Part shown: positions 1-7,925 of the stretch, one piece after another
How the letters are laid out: each line of letters opens with the position of its first letter
How positions within the stretch are numbered: the first letter of the stretch is position 1
Source of the DNA: an uncultured Lachnospiraceae bacterium
Lineage (GTDB): Bacteria > Bacillota > Clostridia > Lachnospirales > Lachnospiraceae
Direction: 5' to 3'
Assembly: GCA_910579645.1 (NCBI GenBank)
Contig: CAJTVK010000052.1
Location: forward strand, 1-28,479
DNA: 28,479 bases
The notes under the pieces: generated by a model
Seen by the model: only the letters and a program-made list of their open reading frames with translations
What the model was told of the DNA's origin: nothing
The model's database searches: none
Program-made: the position numbers and the translations under genes

Positions 1-3
1 GCT

Positions 4-1323
4 TTATAGCTGGACTTCTACGAAAATTTCATAAATAGCCCGTATCGCATTCTCAAAATCGGAATTTGAAACACCGATTATAATATTCAATTCACTGGAC
101 CCCTGATCGATCATCCTGACATTCACATTCTTATGCGCCAAAGCCGAGAAAATCCTGCCTGCCGTACCTCTGGTGGACTTCATTCCCCTTCCTACCACAG
201 CCACAAGCGCCAAATCCGACTCGATTTCAATAGTATCCGGATCCGCAAGCCGATGAATGGCCGCCGCCACTTTCTGCTCCTTATCCATAAATTCATCCTG
301 ATGCACAAACACCGTCATCGTGTCAATGCCGGAGGGCACATGCTCAAAGGAAATCCCGTTATCCTCAAATGCCTGCAGCACTTTTCTGCCAAAACCGATT
401 TCGGAATTCATCTTGTCTTTTTCTATATTAACGGAACAGAATCCTCTTTTTCCGGCAATTCCCGTTATCACATATTTGGATTTCTGGCAGGTGCTTTCCA
501 CAATCCAAGTCCCTTCGTCGGTGGGTGCATTGGTATTCCGGATATTAATGGGAATTCCTTCCCTCCTTACCGGGAAGATGGCATCCCCGTGCAGCACGGA
601 TGCCCCCATATAGGAAAGTTCCCGTAATTCACGGTAGGTAATCGTCTCTATCACAGGCGGGTTCTCGATGATATGGGGATCCGCCACTAAGAATCCGGAT
701 ACGTCGGTCCAGTTCTCATAGACATCCGCTTTCACCGCCCTGGCCACGATGGAGCCGGTTATGTCGGAACCTCCTCTGGAAAAGGTCTTCACCCTGCCGT
801 CCTCATAGGCACCGTAAAACCCGGGAATTACGGCCTTATCCAGCTTACCCAGACGCTGTGCCAACACCTGATTGGTCTTTTCCGACTCGAACTCGCCGTT
901 TTCGTCAAAGAAAATTACCGTGGCCGCATCAATGAATTCAAAGCCGAGATAATGAGCCATTATAATGCCGTTCAGGTATTCCCCTCTGGAAGCGGCATAG
1001 TCTTCCCCTGCTTTTTCCCTGAAATTCTTTTCTATCGTCTTAAATTCTTCGTCCAGCGAAAGTTCCAGCTGCAGGCCTGTGATGATTTCCTGATAACGGG
1101 CCTTTATCTCTTTCAGGCCGGCTTTAAAATCCTCCCCAGCCTGTGCCTTGCCATAGCAGGCATAAAGCATATCCGTCACTTTCGTATCCTTATCGTCACG
1201 CTTTCCGGGAGCGGAAGGCACCACATATCTTCTCTCCGTATCCCTGCGGATAATATCCCCTGCTTTTTTGAACTGTTCGGCACTGGCGAGGGAACTGCCG
1301 CCGAATTTCACTACTTTTTTCAT
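4..1323 (-). CDS. lysC: Aspartate kinase (monofunctional)
   Basis: Phosphorylates L-aspartate to aspartyl-phosphate, the first cytosolic step towards lysine, threonine and methionine. The 439-residue protein starts with the KFGGSSLA nucleotide/aspartate-binding motif near residues 5-12, has the GRGGSDITGS kinase signature mid-protein, and ends in about 150 residues of tandem ACT-type regulatory sequence (VNIEKDKMN..., ALVAVVGRGMKST..., VNVRMIDQGSSELNI). An upstream ATG in frame would add 24 residues, but ATG 1321-1323 has AGGAGG 4-5 bases before it and begins at the conserved KKVVKFGG, so I chose it. It is the last gene of the threonine operon, 223 bp after the putative homoserine kinase. Feedback control by threonine or lysine is expected for the family, but which effector binds here cannot be read. 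The symbol is approximate; ask or thrA-type names are also used. Confidence 0.95.
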   Translation of the reverse strand: MKKVVKFGGSSLASAEQFKKAGDIIRRDTERRYVVPSAPGKRDDKDTKVTDMLYACYGKAQAGEDFKAGLKEIKARYQEIITGLQLELSLDEEFKTIEKNFREKAGEDYAASRGEYLNGIIMAHYLGFEFIDAATVIFFDENGEFESEKTNQVLAQRLGKLDKAVIPGFYGAYEDGRVKTFSRGGSDITGSIVARAVKADVYENWTDVSGFLVADPHIIENPPVIETITYRELRELSYMGASVLHGDAIFPVRREGIPINIRNTNAPTDEGTWIVESTCQKSKYVITGIAGKRGFCSVNIEKDKMNSEIGFGRKVLQAFEDNGISFEHVPSGIDTMTVFVHQDEFMDKEQKVAAAIHRLADPDTIEIESDLALVAVVGRGMKSTRGTAGRIFSALAHKNVNVRMIDQGSSELNIIIGVSNSDFENAIRAIYEIFVEVQL

Positions 1324-1546
1324 ACAATCCTCCTGTTTTATGCATAAAAAATTGGATAAAAGCAATTTCCGGCAATGCCTGCATATTTTCTGCAATGCAT
1401 ATCTCCTGCCTGTTATCGCCCACTGCCGGAATCATAACTTAAACCTACTTCCCCTAAGCTGCCAATCCACGATGCCGCACGCCGCAGCCGGTTTCCTGCC
1501 GGCCTAATGCGCCGTCCGGCCGGAAAGCAGAGTTCCTCTCTGCGTG
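1324..1546 (-). other. Intercistronic spacer with hairpins before lysC
   Basis: This 223-bp gap lies between the phosphomutase-family gene and lysC and holds no gene. It contains a perfect 6-bp hairpin (GCAGAG, 5-nt loop, CTCTGC; 1527-1543) 3 bases beyond the upstream stop codon, followed on the minus strand by TTTCC. It also holds a GCCGG/CCGGC hairpin around 1486-1502. These could reduce read-through into lysC or stabilise the upstream mRNA. I saw no lysine-riboswitch core and no convincing separate promoter. Confidence 0.4.
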
Positions 1547-2749
1547 CTACTCCCCGAACAAATGCTCAATAAGCTTATGCCCTTCCGCAATATAGTTGCC
1601 GCTTCCGCGTCCCGCCTCCTCATTGTAATCCCAAGTTTCGTCCAGAGGCGCCGTACTGTCATACAGCATATAAGGCACGCTGTCCCCGGTATGGGTACGC
1701 ACACGGACGGGCGTGGGATGATCCGGCAACACCAGCAGACGGTAATCTGCTTTTTCCCCGTCCAGTTTTTCGGTCAAAGGCTTTAACAGCCTGCTGTCCA
1801 GATATTCAATGGCCTGCACCTTTCTTTCCGCACTGCCCTGATGCCCCATCTCGTCCGGTGCTTCCACATGAATATAGGCAAAATCATAACCGTCTTCCAG
1901 AACCGCTTTCCACGCAGCCTCCGCTTTTCCTTCGTAATTGGTATGAAGGCCGCCGTTGGCTCCTTCCACAAGGCTGATGCCCATTCCCGCCCCTGCCGCA
2001 ATTCCTTTCAGCAAATCCACGGCAGATACCATCATGCCTTTTTTACCGGTCTTTTCTTCAAAGGAAGTCAGCCTTGGCTTTGTCCCCGCCCCCCAGAACC
2101 AACAACAATTGGCGGGATTCAGTCCTTTTTTTCTCCGCTCCGCATTGAGGGGATGATTGGCAAGAATCTCATAGCTTTTTTCCATCATCCGGCGCAGGTT
2201 TTCGTCTGCCGGAAGATATTGCCCGATTTTCTGCGTCAGCACATCATGGGGAGGCGTCAGCTCCACAACCGTCCCCTTCTCCCATATCAAGCAATGCCTG
2301 TAACTGGTTCCCACATAAAATTTATAAGTTTCCGTTTCCAGTTCCTTCCTTACCGCTTCCAGCAAAACCGCGCAGTCTTCCGTACTGATTTCATCGGAAC
2401 TATGGTCGATAATCGTTTTTTCGCAAAACGGAACGTCCTCTTCGGAAATCGTCACGAGATTGCAGCGCAAAGCAATATCCGTATCCTTCATCGGCACCCC
2501 TATGCTGAGTGCTTCTAACGGTGAACGCCCCGAATAATAAATCTTCGGGTCGTAGCCGAGCACCGACAGGTTGGCGGTATCCGACCCCGGGCTCATGCCG
2601 TCCGGTATCGTATGCACCATTCCTATTTCGGACTTTTTGCTCAGCCTATCCATTACCGGCGTATCGGCATAGGCAAGGGGAGTACGGTTTCCCAATTCCC
2701 CGATAGGTTCATCCGCCATGCCATCGCCCAAAACGATTATATATTTCAT
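1547..2749 (-). CDS. aPGAM-superfamily protein, putative homoserine kinase
   Basis: A 400-residue alkaline-phosphatase-superfamily protein of the archaeal-type cofactor-independent phosphoglycerate mutase group. Visible are the N-terminal metal-site motif LGDGMAD (residues 7-13), the candidate nucleophile serine in PGSDTANLS (about residues 54-62), a metal-ligand stretch HVEAPDEMGHQG, and LPDHPTP near the C-terminus. Members of this group encoded between homoserine dehydrogenase and aspartate kinase have been proposed as non-orthologous homoserine kinases (TIGR02535-type), and no GHMP-type ThrB is present here. The context therefore favours homoserine to O-phosphohomoserine over glycolytic mutase activity. 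The start has GAGG 7 bases upstream. It lies 111 bp downstream of the dehydrogenase. The fold assignment is firm; the kinase role is inference from neighbours. Confidence 0.88.
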   Translation of the reverse strand: MKYIIVLGDGMADEPIGELGNRTPLAYADTPVMDRLSKKSEIGMVHTIPDGMSPGSDTANLSVLGYDPKIYYSGRSPLEALSIGVPMKDTDIALRCNLVTISEEDVPFCEKTIIDHSSDEISTEDCAVLLEAVRKELETETYKFYVGTSYRHCLIWEKGTVVELTPPHDVLTQKIGQYLPADENLRRMMEKSYEILANHPLNAERRKKGLNPANCCWFWGAGTKPRLTSFEEKTGKKGMMVSAVDLLKGIAAGAGMGISLVEGANGGLHTNYEGKAEAAWKAVLEDGYDFAYIHVEAPDEMGHQGSAERKVQAIEYLDSRLLKPLTEKLDGEKADYRLLVLPDHPTPVRVRTHTGDSVPYMLYDSTAPLDETWDYNEEAGRGSGNYIAEGHKLIEHLFGE

Positions 2750-2860
2750 GGTCTTTCCTCTTTTCTGCTCTGTCTGTTCCCTCTTATTCTACTATTATGC
2801 CGGGATACGGCAAAGTTGTTGCCTTTTACTATTTTATCCTTCTTAACCTTCTTAACCATC

Positions 2861-4069
2861 TTATCCTTCAATGCGGATTCTGTTCAGCACACAGCCAAGC
2901 TGCCCGGCTTTCTCGGCAAACTCGGCTTCGCTCATTTCTTCCGTCACAAAAGCATATTCGTCTTTCACATCTGCCACTACCACTCTCACCAAGCCAAAGA
3001 TATCCACCGCTTTCTGCTCCAGTTCCGCCTTGGTGCGGACAAAAAATTTATGGCTGATCTGATCCACTCTTTTCTGCTTCACATCTTCATCGTCCCAGAA
3101 GCACATAATTGTCTTGCCGATATGCCTTGCACAGTCTACCACGTCGGAAACCACCGCGCTCGCCGTAGGCAGCTTGCCTGCGCCGCGGCCGTAATACATG
3201 GAATCGCCCAGCATATTGCCATGCACAAACACCGCATTGAATACACCGTTCACCCCGTGCAGCGGATGGCTTACGGGAATCATGAAAGGAGCCACCATGG
3301 CATAGAAGCTGCCGTCCTGGCTTTCCCTGCTCATGGCCAACAGTTTTATGGAACGCCCGAGAGCCTTTGCATAAAGAAAATCGGCTGCCGTTATTTTAGT
3401 GATTCCTTCCGTGTAAATATCTTCATACTTTACGTTTTTCCCTGTCATCAGGGAAGATAGGATGGCGATTTTGCGGCAGGCATCATATCCTTCCACGTCC
3501 GCCTCCGGATTCCGTTCTGCATATCCTTTCTCCTGCGCTTCCTTCAGCACTTCTTCAAAATCCGCTCCCTCCGCAGCCATTTTGGAGAGAATATAATTGG
3601 TCGTCCCGTTCAGGATACCGGTGATGGCATCTATTTTTTCCGCCGTCAGTGAATAATTGATGGGGCGGATAATCGGAATCCCGCCTCCTACGCTGGCCTC
3701 GAACAGATAATTGCACTTATGCTCTCTGGCAATGCGCAGCAGTTCCGGCCCATGGTTTGCCACCAATTCCTTATTGGAAGTGCATACGCTCTTCCCTTTC
3801 AGCAGGGCCTGTTTGGAAAAATCATAAGCCGGCTTGATGCCGCCCATGGTTTCACATATAATCGCCACTTCCGGGTCGTCTAATATGACATTCACGTCAT
3901 GCACTACCTTTTCCTCATAAGGGTCCCCGGGAAAATCCCTTAAGTCGAGGATATATTTCACATTCAGTTCTTCCCCGGATTTCTTGTTGATTTCTTCTTT
4001 ATTTTTCTCGATTACTTCCACCACACCGCTTCCTACGGTGCCGTATCCCAATACCGCTACATGTATCAT
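2861..4069 (-). CDS. hom: Homoserine dehydrogenase
   Basis: Reduces aspartate semialdehyde to homoserine with NAD(P)H in the cytosol. The 402-residue protein has a Rossmann nucleotide-binding motif LGYGTVGSG at residues 7-15, the catalytic-domain segment GTTNYIL...EGADFEEVLKEAQEKGYAE...DVEGYDACRK with the conserved substrate and catalytic Glu/Asp/Lys residues, and the YYGRGAGKLPTASAVVSD stretch typical of the family. About 80 C-terminal residues (from KFFVRTK) form a short ACT-like tail, compared with the fuller ACT domain of many 430-residue Gram-positive enzymes. The start is preceded by GGAGG 6 bases upstream. Only 36 bp separate it from the upstream HTH-ACT gene, so the two are almost certainly co-transcribed. 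Confidence 0.96.
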   Translation of the reverse strand: MIHVAVLGYGTVGSGVVEVIEKNKEEINKKSGEELNVKYILDLRDFPGDPYEEKVVHDVNVILDDPEVAIICETMGGIKPAYDFSKQALLKGKSVCTSNKELVANHGPELLRIAREHKCNYLFEASVGGGIPIIRPINYSLTAEKIDAITGILNGTTNYILSKMAAEGADFEEVLKEAQEKGYAERNPEADVEGYDACRKIAILSSLMTGKNVKYEDIYTEGITKITAADFLYAKALGRSIKLLAMSRESQDGSFYAMVAPFMIPVSHPLHGVNGVFNAVFVHGNMLGDSMYYGRGAGKLPTASAVVSDVVDCARHIGKTIMCFWDDEDVKQKRVDQISHKFFVRTKAELEQKAVDIFGLVRVVVADVKDEYAFVTEEMSEAEFAEKAGQLGCVLNRIRIEG

Positions 4070-4105
4070 TTTGCTCCTCCGCCTTGTTATTTCGCCCTGC
4101 GTGCC

Positions 4106-4549
4106 TTATTCCTTTGCCAAAACCTTTACATAGTGTACGCCCCGGTGCCCTTCCATAGCCTCCAGCATCCGAGACACATCTCCCGTGGCCGGGAGCACCT
4201 GTATGCTGATGCTCAGCGAAGCCACACCGTTAATCGGAATGCTTTGGTGAATGGTAAGTATATTTGCCTTAAAATCGGCAATTATTTTTAGCATCTCCGA
4301 CAGCACTCCCGGTTCGTCCTCCATCTGGAGGGAAAGGGTGATAGTCGTCCCCTGCGCATTGTCATGGAACTGAAAAATATCATCCTTATACTTATAAAAA
4401 GAACTGCGGCTGATTCCGACCTGCTCTGCAGCCTCATGCACGCTTGCCGCCCTGCCGGTCTCCAGAAGGCGTTTGGCTTCCAATACCTTTAACAGCACTT
4501 CCGGTACCGCTTTTTTCTTTACTACAAAATAACTGCTCGTTGTGTCCAT
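4106..4549 (-). CDS. HTH-ACT domain protein (UPF0735/PheB family)
   Basis: First gene of the operon. The 147-residue protein has two parts. Residues about 15-55 form a small helix-turn-helix (EAAEQVGISRSSFYKYKD). Residues about 70-145 form an ACT domain (TITLSLQMEDEPGVLSEMLKIIA...) with the 'EPGVLSEM' pattern that usually binds an amino acid at a dimer interface. This is the UPF0735/PheB family, whose ligand is not established to my knowledge. Heading the aspartate-family operon suggests it senses an amino acid and regulates this operon or enzyme, but that is inference. An in-frame ATG 63 codons upstream lies before the predicted transcription start and gives a hydrophobic unrelated leader, so I chose ATG 4547-4549, which has AAAGGTG upstream. 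Confidence 0.88.
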   Translation of the reverse strand: MDTTSSYFVVKKKAVPEVLLKVLEAKRLLETGRAASVHEAAEQVGISRSSFYKYKDDIFQFHDNAQGTTITLSLQMEDEPGVLSEMLKIIADFKANILTIHQSIPINGVASLSISIQVLPATGDVSRMLEAMEGHRGVHYVKVLAKE

Positions 4550-4681
4550 GAAAACACCTTTTTGCTTTACCTTAATCTGTATTCCTCGGGGTTTTTCCGA
4601 CAGTTTCCGTATGCCGGCAAAGAAAATAAAGCTGCATATAAAAGTACTTCCTTTGCGGACATCTGTTTGCCGACGAAAGAT

Positions 4682-4710
4682 ATTGTAGCATAGTACACAA
4701 AAAATGGCAA
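4682..4710 (-). promoter_or_regulatory. Sigma-A-type promoter of the threonine operon
   Basis: Read on the minus strand: TTGCCA (4705-4710), 17-bp spacer, TACAAT (4682-4687). This predicts a transcript start near 4675 and a leader of about 125 nt before the HTH-ACT gene. I saw no Thr/Ile-rich leader peptide or T-box in that leader. Confidence 0.7.
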
Positions 4711-4779
4711 CCGAAAATGTAAAAATTTCAAAATACAAAAAATTTTTACGATACCAATCACATTCCGTTCCTTAACGCA

Positions 4780-4859
4780 GGCTGCAGTTTCACTCCGTAA
4801 TATCATTCCTGAAACGGACTTCGGTTTTACTGAATGACATTGCGGAGTAAGCCGCAGCC
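4780..4859. other. 80-nt compound inverted repeat
   Basis: The outer arms GGCTGC (4780-4785) and GCAGCC (4854-4859) pair perfectly. After a small internal loop, 17-nt inner arms (4792-4808 with 4832-4848) pair with only two non-Watson-Crick positions and enclose a 23-nt loop. It lies 27 bp downstream of the radical SAM stop codon and about 70 bp upstream of the threonine-operon -35 box. No U-tract follows on either strand, so a simple intrinsic terminator is doubtful. The remaining sequence of the 337-bp gap 4550-4886 holds only the promoter and leader. Confidence 0.6.
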
Positions 4860-4886
4860 ATTTCGCATACCGACAGCTTCCGCTTT

Positions 4887-5750
4887 TCAGAACAGACGCA
4901 GCTGTTCATACTTCTCCGGAAATTCCTTCATATACCGAAAACAGGCATCCGCATCGCACACAATGCCGTTGCTGCCGCACCTGTCCCGAAGCAGTTCCGT
5001 CAGTTCCCTGTTCCTGTCACTGGCCACCTCATAAGCATACCCGTATTTCCTCTGATATTTTTCCTTCATCCCCGGGAAATGTCTGTCCAACGCCCTATAA
5101 AAATATTCCCGGTCGCCTTCCCGCAATGTCACCCCCATGCCGAAAGTAATGATCCCGTATACTTTGGCCCGGATGCAATAGTCCAAAATTCCGTCGATAT
5201 TTTCCGCCGTGTCATTGATAAAAGGCAAAATCGGCGAAAGCCAGACTATAGTCGGGATTCCGTGTTCCCGAAAAATCTGCAAAGCCCGGAACCGTTCCTT
5301 TGTCGTGCACACATTCGGCTCCAGCACTTTGCAAAGCTCTTCGTCATATGTAGTCAGCGTCATCTGAACGACGCATTTGGCTTTTCGGTTGATACGTTCC
5401 AACAGTTCCAAATCTCTGAGTATTCTGTCCGACTTCGTCTGGATTGCCACTCCGAATCCGTAACGTTCTATGATTTCCAAACATCTTTCCGTCAGTCTGA
5501 GTTCTTCTTCGCAATGCATATACGGGTCGCACATGGCTCCGGTTCCTATCATGCATTTTTTCCGTTTGGAACGGAGTGCCCGTTCCAATAGTTCCGGGGC
5601 ATTCCGCTTCACCTCCACGTCTTCGAAATCATGGGTAAACCCGTAACATCTGCTTCGGCTGTCACAGTAAATGCAGCCATGAGTACACCCCCGGTAAAGG
5701 TTCATGCCGTTCCCGGCTGACAGTATTCCTTTGGCATCTGCAAAATGCAT
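4887..5750 (-). CDS. SPL-family radical SAM protein
   Basis: A 287-residue radical S-adenosylmethionine protein. The [4Fe-4S] cluster motif CxxxCxxC is at Cys22, Cys26 and Cys29 in the sequence RGCTHGCIYC. The protein then follows the Rv2578c/SplB-like pattern, including GTGAMCDPYMHCE and the TLTTYDEELCKVLEP stretch where the family carries its strand motif. True spore photoproduct lyases are longer and have an additional conserved C-terminal cysteine, so I do not call it SplB. The family's reaction is generally unknown. The start has GGAGGG about 10 bases upstream. It stands alone between the restriction-modification island and the threonine operon, with its own -10 TATAAT. Confidence 0.88.
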   Translation of the reverse strand: MHFADAKGILSAGNGMNLYRGCTHGCIYCDSRSRCYGFTHDFEDVEVKRNAPELLERALRSKRKKCMIGTGAMCDPYMHCEEELRLTERCLEIIERYGFGVAIQTKSDRILRDLELLERINRKAKCVVQMTLTTYDEELCKVLEPNVCTTKERFRALQIFREHGIPTIVWLSPILPFINDTAENIDGILDYCIRAKVYGIITFGMGVTLREGDREYFYRALDRHFPGMKEKYQRKYGYAYEVASDRNRELTELLRDRCGSNGIVCDADACFRYMKEFPEKYEQLRLF

Positions 5751-5783
5751 TCTGTTTTCCCTCCTGTTTTCTCACCATTGAAT

Positions 5784-5804
5784 GCCGGCAGTTCCTCTGC
5801 CGGC
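5784..5804. repeat. GCCGGCAG hairpin (copy 1)
   Basis: A perfect 8-bp stem, GCCGGCAG / CTGCCGGC with a TTCCT loop, in the leader between the radical SAM promoter and its start. A sister copy at 28337-28360 has the same stem in the opposite orientation and shares the string GCCGGCAGTTCC. Confidence 0.6.
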
Positions 5805-5832
5805 AACCGGAATTTTGCCCCTTTATGCTTTC

Positions 5833-5862
5833 ATTATAATACCAGTAATGAAAAAAGCCCAA
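5833..5862 (-). promoter_or_regulatory. Promoter of the radical SAM gene
   Basis: Minus strand: perfect -10 TATAAT (5833-5838), 18-bp spacer and a weak -35 TTGGGC (5857-5862). The -35 overlaps the terminator of the upstream restriction-modification operon. Transcription would start near 5826, giving a leader of about 75 nt that includes the GCCGGCAG hairpin. Confidence 0.55.
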
Positions 5863-5885
5863 TTCTTTTTTAGAATCAGACTTTC
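5851..5885 (-). terminator. Terminator of the restriction-modification operon
   Basis: On the minus strand an 11-bp stem rich in G-U pairs (AGTCTGATTCT with AGAATTGGGCT, loop of five A) is followed by a run of T. It begins about 12 bp after the endonuclease stop codon, as expected for an intrinsic terminator. Confidence 0.65.
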
Positions 5886-5896
5886 CTTAAAACCTA

Positions 5897-6637
5897 TTAC
5901 TTTACCACCATATACCAACTGCTATCAAACTTTACGGTTTTCAACAGAGTCTCCTTATCAATTAACTCTGGCCTTTTTACCTTAATATGCAGCTTTTCCT
6001 TCGGTATTGCTTCTATGATAGTAAATTGACTTCCACTTGGCTGCCATGTAAATTTATGCATATCTGTCACTTTGTCATAACCTTCCAAATTGTTATTCTT
6101 ATTCCATTTAAAGTAATACAGTTCTTGGTCATATCGCACCGTATCTAACTCAAATATGAGATATTCAGAAAAATCTTTTGCTTTTACCAACACCACCGTT
6201 CTTACAAACTTAAATATTTGCCTTACTGCTGAGACACGCTCATTCCAAATATCCAAAACCATTTCGCCAATAACATCTGGATTTTCACTGGTAATTCTAT
6301 CTACGCCAAAACTAAACGTAGGTGAATTTCTTCCGCTTACCAACCGAACCGTTTTTTGCTTAGAAATATCTTTAGAACCTGCAAAGACGGTTTTTGCACC
6401 CCAACAACAATTGCCTAAAACAACATCATCCAAACCTACATTAGAAGGTCTCCAATCCGCCCCAACACATGATGCAAAAATTTGTTCCCACTCATTCCCC
6501 TCTAAAGCCATAGCCTGCTTTGTTGCCATCATATAAACAACTTCTTTTGCAAATGTATCTACAAATTTAGCCGGAAATTTATTCAAATCAAAAGGCGCAA
6601 CTGCTTTATTAACAGTCCTTAATCTTGGTCCATTCAT
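5897..6637 (-). CDS. Putative type II restriction endonuclease
   Basis: A 246-residue protein I do not recognise at family level. It follows the cytosine methyltransferase by 59 bp in the same transcript and ends at the island's terminator, so it is most likely the cognate restriction enzyme. No textbook PD-(D/E)xK is obvious. Acidic residues at GLDDVVLG (about 68-72) followed by CCWGAKTVF with Lys82 could be a degenerate version, and a second candidate region is EYLIFELDTVRYDQELYYFKW. The protein is soluble, with no signal peptide. The gene is AT-rich, unlike the neighbouring core genes, which fits horizontal acquisition. The start has GGAGG 8 bases upstream. Alternatively it could be another R-M accessory protein. 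Confidence 0.65.
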   Translation of the reverse strand: MNGPRLRTVNKAVAPFDLNKFPAKFVDTFAKEVVYMMATKQAMALEGNEWEQIFASCVGADWRPSNVGLDDVVLGNCCWGAKTVFAGSKDISKQKTVRLVSGRNSPTFSFGVDRITSENPDVIGEMVLDIWNERVSAVRQIFKFVRTVVLVKAKDFSEYLIFELDTVRYDQELYYFKWNKNNNLEGYDKVTDMHKFTWQPSGSQFTIIEAIPKEKLHIKVKRPELIDKETLLKTVKFDSSWYMVVK

Positions 6638-6696
6638 GTGCTATACCTCCAAACACAAAGTTTTATACAGTATAGCACACTTTTTCCCAAAATACA

Positions 6697-7836
6697 TCAT
6701 CCAAAAACCAACGGTATAAACCTTTCAATCACTTTAGCCACCATGCTGACCGGAATTGCATTCCCTGCCTGTTTCCTAGCCTGAGCATCTGACACTACAA
6801 TTTTAAATTCATCCGGGAATCCTTGCAATCGCAGCATTTCCCTAGGCGTTAATCTTCGTTCTCCGTCAACAAGCAAATAATTATAGCTTGCTCCTGCCCG
6901 TAATGCACAGCTATATGGATAAGATGATATATTTCCTGATTTATTCTCATGCCAAATAGCAGGTTTTGTTTCTGCTGTATGCTTCTCTTTTCGTTTTTTT
7001 ACTATTTCCTCTGATGCATAATGTTTCTGATCCACTTCTTCTTCCAATATATCTTTCAAAGTCTTTACATTCTTAATTTCAAACTTCCAATCCATATCAA
7101 ACGGCTTTTGCGCCCCAACTATAATAATTCTCTCACGTTTCTGTGGCAGACCAAAATCAAGCGCATTTAAAATTTTATAGTCCACAAAATATCCCAGTTC
7201 TTCCCTTAACACATGAATGATTGTTTTAAATGTCTTGCCTCCATCATGACTAACGAGATTTTTTACATTTTCCAATACGAAAGCCTTTGGCTGCTTTTCC
7301 TTTATTATACGGGCAATATCAAAGAAAAGCGTTCCCTTAGTATTATCTGCAAATCCTTTTTGCAAACCGCATATAGAAAATGCCTGACATGGAAATCCTG
7401 CAAAAAGCAAATCAAAATCAGGAATGTCTTTTTCATCAACCATAGTAATATCCCCTGCTGGTTTCTCGCCGAAATTCGCCTCATAACTCTCTGCCGCAAA
7501 TCTGTCTATATCACTGCTGAACATGCACTGTCCTTTTATTCCCAACTGCTCAAATGCTTGTTGCGAGGCATAACGGAAACCACCTATGCCACAAAATAAA
7601 TCAATAAATTTTATGGTTGATGGCAGCTTCTTTTCCTCAACTGATGGTATTGTAAAAAATAGCCGTTCAACATTCACAGATAATTCTTCGGATAAGCGGA
7701 CTGCTACATCAATTGAGGGGGTTGTTTTATTTCTTTCTATCATAGATAAATACTTCCTGCTTATGCCTACCGAAAAAGCCAATTGTTCTTGCGTAATATT
7801 TCTTTCCTTCCTATATTCCTTAACTATATTTATCAT
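6697..7836 (-). CDS. DNA (cytosine-5) methyltransferase with N-terminal XRE domain
   Basis: Methylates C5 of cytosine in a short DNA target. In the 379-residue form, residues 1-60 are an XRE helix-turn-helix (NITQEQLAFSVGISRKYLSMIERN). Then come motif I FIDLFCGIGGF (77-87), motif IV GFPCQAFS with nucleophile Cys150, motif VI LENV (188-191), motif VIII QKRERIIIVG (232-241), a target-recognition region ending ALRAGASYNYLLV, motif IX RRLTPREMLRLQGFP and motif X QAGNAIPVSM. HTH-fused C5 methyltransferases such as M.SsoII repress their own promoter, so self-regulation is likely. An ATG at 7870-7872 would add 12 residues but lies at or before the predicted transcript start; ATG 7834-7836 has CAGGAG 8 bases upstream. 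Recognition sequence unknown. Confidence 0.95.
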   Translation of the reverse strand: MINIVKEYRKERNITQEQLAFSVGISRKYLSMIERNKTTPSIDVAVRLSEELSVNVERLFFTIPSVEEKKLPSTIKFIDLFCGIGGFRYASQQAFEQLGIKGQCMFSSDIDRFAAESYEANFGEKPAGDITMVDEKDIPDFDLLFAGFPCQAFSICGLQKGFADNTKGTLFFDIARIIKEKQPKAFVLENVKNLVSHDGGKTFKTIIHVLREELGYFVDYKILNALDFGLPQKRERIIIVGAQKPFDMDWKFEIKNVKTLKDILEEEVDQKHYASEEIVKKRKEKHTAETKPAIWHENKSGNISSYPYSCALRAGASYNYLLVDGERRLTPREMLRLQGFPDEFKIVVSDAQARKQAGNAIPVSMVAKVIERFIPLVFG

Positions 7837-7875
7837 AGCATTTTCTCCTGAAATGCGAACTTTGTTTCTCATTTC

Positions 7876-7904
7876 ATTATATATTGCCTTTATTTGAATG
7901 TCTA
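7876..7904 (-). promoter_or_regulatory. Promoter of the restriction-modification operon
   Basis: Minus strand: -35 TAGACA (7899-7904), 17-bp spacer, perfect -10 TATAAT (7876-7881). The predicted start near 7868-7870 leaves a leader of about 30 nt and supports the shorter methyltransferase start. Confidence 0.68.
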
Positions 7905-7925
7905 CACTCTTTACAAAATCTTATT

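Noticed and set aside
1324..1546. Lysine riboswitch upstream of lysC
   Set aside because: Conserved core sequences of the lysine riboswitch are not visible, and the two hairpins present are short and simple.
4567..4806. Possible leader peptide upstream of the threonine operon
   Set aside because: An ATG-initiated frame exists in the leader, but it has no run of Thr or Ile codons and no paired attenuator hairpins with a T-run.
7870..7872. Upstream ATG for the cytosine methyltransferase
   Set aside because: It is at or before the predicted transcript start and lacks a good ribosome binding site. The next ATG has CAGGAG at proper spacing.
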